Positions 26,801 through 37,900 of a DNA stretch of 64,000 nt are shown in pieces. The stretch lies in the NCBI RefSeq assembly GCF_910591885.1, contig NC_063269.1, positions 4,774,001 to 4,838,000 on the forward strand, read 5' to 3'. Numbering within the stretch: the first letter of the stretch is position 1; every line of letters starts with the position of its first letter. This stretch comes from Bombus terrestris. Taxonomy: Eukaryota; Arthropoda; Insecta; Hymenoptera; Apidae. The notes under the pieces were generated by a model. It saw nothing but the letters and a program-made list of their open reading frames with translations, made no database searches and had not been told where the DNA came from. A program made the translations under genes and the position numbers.

Positions 26801-29800
26801 GCCCAACAGTCAACTCAGCTACACTCTGATTTCCGACTGGGCCAACGACGTTTTTTCTCTGAATCCTAGCACCGGCGTGTTCACGTTGACGGCCAGCCTT
26901 GACTACGAACAGGTTCGTACGATCATCGATCCCTGGAAATCGATCTTTAGAAAGCGTGTAAAACGATTTAGGAGCACGGTTCACACGCGATACGTCGCTT
27001 TCGTCTTCCAACTTAAAACGTCGGATGCGCTTGCTATTGGGAAATCGACGTTTCATCGGCGTTCGCCAGAGTCGGAAGAGACGACATCGATGATGCGTTT
27101 CGTTTAAATTCTAAACGCGTGTTACGCATCGTTCCCGACCCACAACGTACTCTTTTCCATTCAGAATTCGCGGATTTTCCTAACACGTCACCGATCGACG
27201 CGTCCACGCGAGAGATCCACATACCGTGAAACGCATAGCAGCCCGGGGCAACGATTATAACCATGAACACGCCTCTACGTTTAACCTCGAACGCGCCTAT
27301 TATATCAGCTTTCGGCTAGAAGGCTACGCTAGAATTTAGGGTTTAGCGTTAACAGTCGGACAGATCGATCAACGGACGTTTTCAACTGTCCGATGGTTAC
27401 GCTTCGGAGACAAGCCATACTTATTTCGAGACGCGCGCATAAATTTCATTTTGTCCAACGTCGTCACCCACAATTTTCGTTTTCAACCGTTGAAAGCGTA
27501 CGCTGTGATCTGTAAATCGCCGTCGTTTCTTTCTTCCCTTTGTAACTGGAATTTTGCGCCTTTACGATACCAACGAAACGTTTTCTTTCGAAAAGTCATC
27601 CTTTCGTAGAGCGAAACGAGAGTTCGAAGAACAAGAATTAACGAAATTGTACGTAATCGCTAGACGTAAACGACAAACGCGTACGACACTTTACCTTGTA
27701 CGTACAGAGCGCGGCTGAATAACGTGTACAGGAAATGCAGTTTGAAAATTTACCGGTTCATACTCGAACGTGGTTAATTCCGGACTGGAAAGTACTAAAT
27801 GATCGACAGAAGGTTGTTCTACGTGTAAGGATAAGTGGAAAACGTGGAATATAATTTTTCCGCTCCAGGCTTCATTTTCAAGAGAATAAATATAGATATA
27901 GTACACGCGTATGATAAATTTTCAAAGTTCTCTTTCTCAGAAACAAAGCGTCTTGAGATACAATTTTCGATTCATCTTCGCACGTAGAACAACCCGCTTA
28001 TTATTCGATTATTCTAGTCTAGTCCAGAATTAACCACGTTCGAGTATGCTTGATAAATTATCAAACTTGATTCTCTCGAAGACTAAACTTTCGATGAACA
28101 AATTTCATTGCATATTCTGCTCTTATGTGTTCATAATGAATCACTCGCTTGTACGTGTTATACGGCCGCGCTCTCTATACGAAATGGTCTAATATAGAGT
28201 TTCGATGAGATGCGGACAGAAGAACGCAAACGGTGCATAGAAGAAGAGGGTAGTTTATAGAACCTTTCATCATCGTAATTCGTTTCCAGATATATTGGGC
28301 GGGATCGTTGGAGCGCTTGCGAAAGCGCTTTACAACAGAGCCGGGAAGATCGGAGCGCATCGGAAACGAAGAAACAGCACGTTGCTTCCACGAAACTCGT
28401 ATTAGTCTTTGCAAAATTGTTAGGCGCCTCTCCGTAAGAGAACCCGATGCAAGCGAAGAGCATGTCTAATGCGAACAAAAAGTTGCCCCCTCTCTTTTAA
28501 AACATCGTTCGAAACAACTGTTCTTCGAAATGACCGACTACTTTTTACTTTCCTTTTTCGACGATTAAGTCGTTCGCGTTAAACGACCATTTTCGACTAT
28601 ACACTGTTCGACAGTCGTTGCCGGTGTCACTTTCATTTTTATATCCGTTGTTGGTCGTTCGTATGTTTTTATTATCGTCGCGAATGTATTTCCCACGAGC
28701 AGCGAAAGACTCGTTCGTTGACTAGTTAAGAAAACAGCAAGTTTGATCGTTCGACAGGTGCAGCACTACATTTTGGTAGTCCAAGCGACAGACGGCGGCA
28801 TCCCGGCGCTTTCCTCGACGGTGACGGTCTACTGCAACGTCGTCGACTTGAACGACAACGCGCCGATCTTCGAGGCGGGTCCGCACGCCGCGGATATCGT
28901 CGAGAATACGACGATCGGCACACCGATCCTATCCGTGGCCGCCCAGGATCTGGACTCCGGAGATAACGGCAGGGTAATTTACGCTGTCGCCGGCGGTGAC
29001 GAGAACGGTGACTTCGGAGTGGCACCAAACGGCACCCTTTTCACTCGGAAGTTACTCGACAGAGAACAAAAGCCACTTTACAATTTGATCCTCAGCGCCA
29101 CCGATAGCCCTTTGCCACCTGCTCTGCCTTTGTCTTCCACCGTACAGGTTTGTCCGCATCTTCTGTAACGAACTATAATTCCAGTCTCGCGCTATCGATC
29201 ACGATTCACCATCCAACCCAGCTATCGTATTTCTAACGATAATTCGCTTAGTTTCTACCTTTAGCTTGGAAGAATTTTTTTCGACTGCAAACTATACCTG
29301 ATATAATTTTGGCGAAAAATACTGTTAGAACGAAAGGAATTTTGTCGGTGAATAATACGGTGAAGAAAATTTCGATAGAGACTTAATCGTGAACGTTATT
29401 CGATCGATAGGTGACCGTGGTGTTGCTGGACGTAAACGACATGTCGCCGGAGTTCATATCGCCAACGAAGATTTCGATAATAGAGAACGCGCCGAGCAAC
29501 ACGGTAGTGATGGCCATTAAGGCAGTGGACAGGGACGAAGGACGGAACGGATACGTGGAGTACTCCCTCGAGGACACGACGCTTCCCTTCACCGTTGGTC
29601 CCGTAGATGGACTATTGCGCGTATCTGGCTCGTTGGATCGCGAATTAAGGTCAAACTACACCTTGGAAGTAACCGCGAAAGACCGCGGTGAACCACCGAG
29701 ATCGTCCTCGACCGCAGTCACTGTCACGGTCCTCGACGAGAACGACAATTCGCCGGTGTTCGATCCGAGACAGTACTCAGCCACTGTTGCCGAGAACGCC

Positions 29801-31879
29801 AGTATCGGAGCTAGTGTGCTGCAGGTTAGCATTTTTCGTATTTCCTTTTCCCTCGTAAATATATCTGCGAATGCGGTTTCACTGCGCGAAGAGTCACCAT
29901 AAAATCGAGATTACACGAGCAGTTACGTCACGCTAATTAAAGTCGCAACGAGTATGTTCTTGGGCAAGAGGCGCTGCAACTGAAGCGTGAAGCAAAGTCC
30001 TGAAGAACGCTTAACCAGCGTTAAAAGGCGTTGATACTTTTATTTCGTTCCGATCGATGCGAGCCGGTTAATTTCAATTTTAGGTATCGGCGATGGATCG
30101 CGACGAGGGTGCGAATGGAAGGGTGAGATACAGTATCGCGATGGGAGACGATAACAGGGATTTCACCATTTCCGAGGACGGCGGTGTGATCAGAGTGGCG
30201 AAGAATCTCAACTTCGAACGAAAATCCAGATACTATTTGACGATAAGGGGTGAGGATTGTGCCTCGGAAGTAGGCGAAACACCACGGGGCGATACCGCTC
30301 AGGTCACCATCACTGTCATCGATATAAATGACAATGCGCCGGTTTTCTTGGATTCGCCCTATTTGGCCCACGTTATGGAGAATATGGTACCACCTGGGGG
30401 CGGATTCGTGATACAGGTAATTCGACGAAACGGTTCGTAATCGCTCGGCCGCGATCGAAACCGTTTCCGAACGTTTCAACGTGGAAAATGAAAAAATCGT
30501 TCGATCTGTCGGTCTCAGGTGAAAGCTTACGACGCGGATACTCCACCTTACAACGACCAAGTGAGATACTTTTTGAAGGAAGGCGATACGGACTTGTTTC
30601 GAATAAACGCGAGTACCGGCGACATTTTTCTGCTTCGACCCCTCGACAGAGAACTGGTGGCGGAGTACACTCTGACGTTAGTGGCCATGGATACCGGTAA
30701 GTTGGTTAAATAATTCTCACGACTGAGATCTTTCCTTAAACGTAGCGTCAAAGGCTAATTTATAATTGCATAAACAAAGTAAAAGAAAGAGGAGGAGAGG
30801 AAAGGACAACGGGAGAGCAAACACGCGTGCAAGGGAATAAAGGATAAAGAAATCGCGGGTAGAAGGTATTCCCAGTAGATTCCTTGCAAGCGTACCTTAG
30901 GGGAACAGCTAAATAGGTATATACCTGGTAGGATGTGCACAAAGAGACGGCATTGAAAGGGTAGTCAGTATTCTTCGGAGAGAATATTTTTCCGGCCACC
31001 TTAGTAACCGGTCTTAGGTTCTATGTAAACTGGTTGCGAATTAGCACGAACAAAGGACTTAATTATATTGGGTTTGGCACTTCTAAAAAAGCCGCGGTGA
31101 ATCGAAGAAGAAGAAATAAATAAAGAAAAAAGAAAAGAAAAAAAGGAAAAAGACGAATAGGAGAAGTCGATTTTAACGTTGAAAAGACCTGCTTCTCGAG
31201 CTGTTCAACTCCCGCAATAAGAAGTATACAGGCAACTATAAATTCGTCCGACTGCATTGACAAATGTAGGAAGCCGTGTACAAATTGTTGTCGTCCCATT
31301 CCGTCGACGCAACGAACGAAATGTCATCAAATGTCAAAGACAATGTACGTATAGGACGATACGCGTGGCGATTCGCCAGACCGATCGTTGCATGAATTTA
31401 TTTTTCCATCTATAAATTCTCCCAACTCGAACCGTCGCGTCGAGATTGCACAAACGGTCGTGTCGCGCGCCTCCTAAGACGAGAAAATGTCACCCCCTCC
31501 CCCTTGTCCTTTGCTGCTCGTTCGACGAATAGACAAAACAATAGACGATATACGGCATGGTTTTAAGTAATGAGCGGTAATATACAAATTGGATATAAAT
31601 TTGTGGGTTGTTCGATGAGATTCTTTAAGCGGTGGGCAGTTCCTCGGCGAAATCTTTTTTATCGTTCGTTCCTCTGACGAAGCCAGTAGTCCCATTCGAG
31701 GGTGCCCCTCGCCCGCCCCCTTCGACCAGCCATCGGGGGCCGATGGCCCAATCGGTCCCCGCCGAGGTAGACAAGCCTGCAGAGTTATGACGCGCGATTA
31801 TGATAATCGCTCTCAAATGCCTTCCTCTGCCTCCACGCTGCACTCTCCTTCTCCCTACCCTCTCTTCGTTTTCCCTTCT

Positions 31880-31918
<39 letters not shown>

Positions 31919-34900
31919 TCGCGCTCTCGCTCTCTTCTCTCCATCTCCGCCTCCACCTCCACCTTCACCGCCACCACCTCCTCCTACTCTTAATGCTCCT
32001 CTTCACCCCACCCGCTTTCGTTTGTTGGATCTTTTGGACCGTCTCTTCGCAGCCAAACGCGCATCTCTCGAGATCCTGCTCGAGCACGCGCATTATACTC
32101 CTATTTTATTCGTACGTCATGGCTGTCGCGTGTATCCGCCACCTATAGCGCTTATGCCAACCGTGTCCGCTCGGAAACGGGTGACCCTAGCACGGTTGAC
32201 CACGATGCCAGGTATCCACCTTACTCCGCGTTACGTTTCGTGTCATCCGGATGAAAAAGGGGCACTCGAGGCGAGACCATCGACGAGAAGTTGCAAGGAA
32301 GTAACGCGAAAGGGGAACGAATGATACTAATGGCTCGTAACAGGCGAATCGAAGATAGCGACGCGAACGACGGACAAGAAGATCTTTCGGTCGGGATCTC
32401 GCGTTTTCTCGCCTCTTCTTATCCCAAACTATACTGCGTATACACGCGCCTAATAACACGGGACGAATGTGAAAAGAAAGAGACAGAGGGTGAACGAGAG
32501 GGGGCGGCCAAGGGGGGCTGTTGCTTCTTGTCCCCATCAATTAAGCAGACGAACAAGCGGCATACGCTCCTAGTGTAAGTCAGTATATTTCTGTCGGATT
32601 GCCCACCAGGCGAACACCGCCTATGGTGGACCACACCATTGTGCTTTGCAATTGTTGTGCCCGTAACCCTCCCCGTGAGAGGTCCACGTGATTGAACGAT
32701 ATACGCTTATAGAGGCGCGTGGCCCAGGGCCACGCCGACGCGTACAATGTACCTGCTGCAATCAGAGAAATCGGGTCCCCCGGAGAATAATGGCCTGTTT
32801 TAGGCGGCGCAATTAACTCGCCGGTACCCCGGCCGTTCGATACTTTGTGAAATCACAATTTGTCTTACTCAACGTTTGACGATCGAATCGTTCGAACACC
32901 TCCCGCTAATATCGACTATCTCGTGCGAAACCTTTCCATCTGAAGGAAAAAAAACAGAAGAATATTCGCGAATAATCGCATGGATAAATCGGAAAAAACG
33001 ATTGGAAGAGAAAGAAATCGCGGATGAGGAAAGTTTGAAAAAGAGAAACGACACGTTTTCGCGTTTGAGGTCGCGTTGTTTGTACACGTTGACTCGACCA
33101 AATCTATTCGCGTAATCATAGAACGATCAATCTACGATTACCGAACCTGTTTTACAGGTTCTCCGCCTTTGACTGGATCGGGCATCGTTAGAATCGTCGT
33201 GCTCGATGTCAACGATCACATTCCGGAATTCACCAGGCAGGAATACAGGGCAACGGTTACCGAAAACCTGGCTTCCGGAACGTGGGTCACCAAACCTCAC
33301 GCTACGGACAAAGACGAGGGCCTCAACGCCAAAATCAGGTACATTCGCGATACGTACGATTTGCAAAAAGAAAAAAGGGAAAAAAGGGAAAATAATCACG
33401 ATCTTTCTAAACTCGTCGTAAATATCGAATCTTTCCTATCATCAGGTACAGTTTGCTGGGAGAAAATTCGGAACGTTTCACCGTGGAACCCGAAACTGGA
33501 GAAGTGTTAACGGTGGTACCGCTCGATCGAGAACAAACCGCCGTCTACCATTTGACTTTGGTCGCTCAAGATTCGAGTCCCACGGAACCTCAGGCCTCCG
33601 CCGTCAATCTGACGATCTTCGTGAAGGACGTGAACGACAATGCCCCTAGATTTTCTAGTCCAAGATACACGGCCTACGTGCCGGGTGCAACCAAACCAGG
33701 TAAAGGATTTATCATCGGCAAATGAACGTAAAGGAAAAGTAAAAATGAGAAACGCGACAAGTTTGTAACTGGCTAACCCGTCATTCGAGAACTTGAACGC
33801 GAGCCTGAACGCGTTAAGTAACACCTGAATAACAGAGGCTCGTGAAGCTAGCGTAGCTGGTACGCAACATCGCTAAATACACCTAATTTCCTTTAAAGGG
33901 GATTTCGTGTTCGGCGCGAAAGCGGTGGACGACGACGACGGAGAGAATTCCCGGATCGTGTATCGTCTCCAGGGAATCGATGCGGAGAAGTTCGTGATCG
34001 ATCCGAACAGCGGAGTGATAAGGACGACACAGGAATTGGCCAATGACGAAACCACCTACCAATTGCAAATCCAAGCGTCCGATTGCGGCGTCAAACCGCA
34101 AACGGTCACCGCCGACTTGGTGATACATCTGTGGGAGAGGCAACTGTTTCCCAGCTTTCGGTCCACCATTAGCACCAGGTTCACGTTACCGGAAGACGTT
34201 CCAGAGGGTCGGGTGATCACGAAATTGAGCGCGACCACGCCGAAAGTTGGAACCGCCAGCAATCTGGTCTATGGAATGGCTGGCGGGAACGTCGGCGACG
34301 CGCTCAAGATCGATCCTCACACAGGAGAGGTTCGTATTCGCTGTGCAATTCGATTTGTATCTTTTCTCATTATTCGTATCGCGCTCCGTACACCATGAAA
34401 TTCGCGCCATCGCCATCGATATTTCTTCCAATATTTTGTTAAATAAAACAGATTTCCATACGACGGATGGTGCAGAGTTATAGATCGAGATATTTTCCGA
34501 CCTTTGTAACTCTGCGCGAATTGGAAACGAATTATCGATCGTTCTCGACGATTACGCTCGATGAAAGGTAAAACGATGGGTCGTTTCGTTTAGGTGTTAG
34601 TCGCGTCTGGATTCGATTACGAAACCGCGCCGTTCTACGAAGCCTGGGTAGAGGTTCGTGATTCGGACACTCCGGCTCTCAGGAGCGTTGTGCAATTGCT
34701 CGTGAATGTTACGGACGCCAATGATAATGCACCGATAATGGAGGCGGCCATTTACAACGCTACGGTTCCCGAGGACGAGTACCCGCCTCTCTTCGTCAAC
34801 AAAGTCTCGGCGAACGATCGTGATTCTGGCGAGAACGGGCAAGTGTCCTATTATCTGGTCAACGATTTCACCGAGACTTTCGTCATCGATTCCGATACAG

Positions 34901-37900
34901 GAGAGATTAGCACGAACGCGAAACTGGACCGCGAGGAGGTGAGTATCGGTTATTTGAAAATATCGAGCAAACTTAAAGCCAATTTGCCAGGAAAGGAAAA
35001 ACGAAAGAGTGTCTTTCGTTTTAGATCGCTTCTTACGAGTTGATCGTAGAAGCACGGGATCAAGGACAGCCGTCGCTCACAGGCACCGCGACTGTCTTGC
35101 TCACCGTGTTGGACAAAAACGACAATCCCCCGCAATTCACTCGACTATTCAGCGTGAACGTCACGGAGAACGCGGAGATCGGCACGTTCGTCATAAGAAT
35201 CACGAGCAGCGACCTGGACATCGGTCAAAACGCTAACGTCACCTACAGGTTTACGGAAAATCCCGGCGAGAAGTTCGCCATGGACGCTCTTAGCGGTAAT
35301 GTTACCGTGAATGGGCACTTGGATAGAGAAGAACAGGACGAATATCTGTTAAAGGTTCGCACCGATCAACGAACGTAGGAAACGAGCCTTCGTTCATCGC
35401 ACAATTTCCATTAATCGATCGTTCGTATTGTTACAGTTGGTGGCAGCAGACGGTGCTTGGCAAGCAGCAACCGCCCTTACCATTACCATCCAAGATCAGA
35501 ACGACAACCCTCCGGAATTCGACGAAGAATCGTATCACTTTCATTTCCCCGAGCTACAACCGCCTGTTGCGCACGTTGGCCAAGTCACCGCGATCGATCG
35601 CGATAAACAAGGTCCGAACTCCGTGATATCCTACAGCCTGTTGCAACCGTCCGACCTTTTCACCGTTGATCCAGCCACCGGTGACGTTTTCAGCAAGAAG
35701 ACTCTCAAGTACAAACACACTCATCGACCGTCTTCGCCGGAAAACCTATACTCGTTGACGGTCGTAGCTACCGACAACGGGAAACCTCCGCTGTCGTCGA
35801 AGACAGTGGTTTACGTGAACGTAGTGGACGCGAACAACAACGCGCCGAGATTCGACCAGAGATCTTATCTCTATCCCGTGCCGGAAAATTACGGAGTCGG
35901 CAAGAGGGTGGTGCAATTGATGGCGAAAGACGATGCCGACTTCGGCGTGAACGCGGAGATCAGTTACTTCATGACGAACGTTAACGGGTCAGAATACTTT
36001 TCAATCGACGAGAAATCCGGATGGGTGTACGTTCGAAATACGTTGTCCAACGTGCCAGTGAGAACCACCTTCTTGTTGAAGGTTCAAGCGATCGACAAAG
36101 GCGTGCCACCGCAGAAGGACGAGGTCTCGTTGACCTTGGTCATATCCGGAGAGAACAGACACGCTCCCACGTTCGCCGCTGTTAGCCATCAGGTGAGAGT
36201 TCCGGAAAACGAACCTGTCAACACCACCATCCTAACGGTGAGTGCCACCGACGGCGATGACGGGCCGAACGGAATGATCAGATACAAAATATCGGCTGGA
36301 AACGAAAAGAACGAGTTCTTCGTGCACTCGATCACCGGCGCGGTAACCATACTCGAGCCTCTGGATTACGATCTGGTGCAAGAGTATAAATTGAACATCA
36401 CCGCCACGGACCTGGGATTCGAACCGAAGCAAGCCGTTGCCATATTGACAGTGAACGTCTCCGATATCAACGACAATCCACCGACGTTTAATCAGAGCAT
36501 TTACGAAGCCTACTTGCCTGAAAATTCTCCGCCGGATAGTTTCGTTTATAAGGTATATTCTTAAATTTATCCCATGTTCTTTTCGCTTGAAATTATAATT
36601 TCTTGCTTTAAATCCCATTTACGATACTCTTTAATCGCAGGTGATCGCCCGAGACATCGACTCGCCCAAGTACGCCGTGATCCAGTACAAAATTCTCGGA
36701 GGAACTGGCAAGGATCACTTTCGTATTCGCGAGGATACCGGCGAGATCGCTTCTTTGATCAGTTTCGACTACGAGGAGGCCAACGAGTACACGTTGGACA
36801 TAGTCGCCGCCAATCCGGACTCCAATCCGCAAATGGTCGGCTTCACCACGGTTCTCGTACACATCACAGGCGTGAACGAATACTATCCCAAGTTCATTCA
36901 ACCGGTGTTCCACATGGACGTGTCGGAAAGCGCGGAAGTTGGCACGTCCGTGGGCCTGGTTCAGGCAACCGATCAGGACGCGGGCGAAGATGGAAGAGTC
37001 TACTATCTGTTCGTCGGCTCGTCCAACGACCGAGGCTTCTCGATCGGCTCCGAGACCGGAATAATTCGTGTCTCGCGAAGATTAGACCGTGAAACGCAGA
37101 ACAGAGTGGTGTTAACCGTGATGACGAAGAACGGTGGTGGAATTCGTGGCAACGACACGGACGAAGCTCAGGTTATAGTCTCGATTCAAGATGGAAACGA
37201 TCCTCCGGAGTTCCTGCAGAGTACCTACGACGCTACCGTGTCCGAAGGTGCGACGCACGGGACGCGAGTTTTGACCGTTAGAGCGGTCGACAAGGATATA
37301 AAGCCGCAGAACAATCAGTTCTCCTACTCGATCATCAGCGGAAATCTGGGCCAAGCGTTCAAGGTGGACCCGCAGACCGGAGATATAGAAACTGCCAAAC
37401 AACTGGACCGAGAAACGATACCGATTTACGATTTAACGATTGGTGCCATCGATACCGGGTCTCCGCCGCAAACCGGCACCGCGGCTATTCACATCGAACT
37501 TTTGGACATCAACGATAACGGGCCTACCTTCGATCCACCGGAGGTGGTGGGCTACGTGAACGAGAATGAACCAGCTGGAACGATCGTGATGACACTGAGC
37601 GCCACTGATCCTGATCTACCACCGAATGGGGCGCCTTTTACGTACAAGTTGGTTGGTGGAAGACAGAGCGATATGGTTACCTTGGACAAGCATACCGGGG
37701 TATTGAAAACTACGAGAAGCTTGGACAGAGAAGCTATGCCTCAGTTGGATCTTGTGGTTAGTAGAGATTTTCTAACGAACAAATATATGTCGATTTGAAT
37801 TAATTCGACAAAGCCTAATGATTGATCTTCGATTGATTTTCGCAGGTCGAAGTGGAAGATTCTGGAGTACCGAGAATGAGAAGCGAGCACACGATAACCG

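Larger units (their letters stand above)
30697..33157 (+). other. fat intron (2.5 kb) with candidate structured element
   Basis: Donor ACCG|GTAAGT and acceptor TGTTTTACAG; this is a phase-1 intron. It includes a (CT)n tract (31,884-31,910), a hairpin CCATCGG-GGG-CCGATGG near 31,731-31,747, and two strong hairpins at 32,603-32,629 and 32,717-32,735. I see no duplicated cadherin exon that would suggest mutually exclusive splicing. Confidence 0.8.

Noticed and set aside
32187..32540. Open frames opposite and inside the fat intron
   Set aside because: No domain, low-complexity ends, and the region is better explained as a non-coding structured element.
24270..33157. Search for duplicated, mutually exclusive cadherin exons
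   Set aside because: The introns contain no second copy of any flanking cadherin exon; all 21 exons join linearly in phase.
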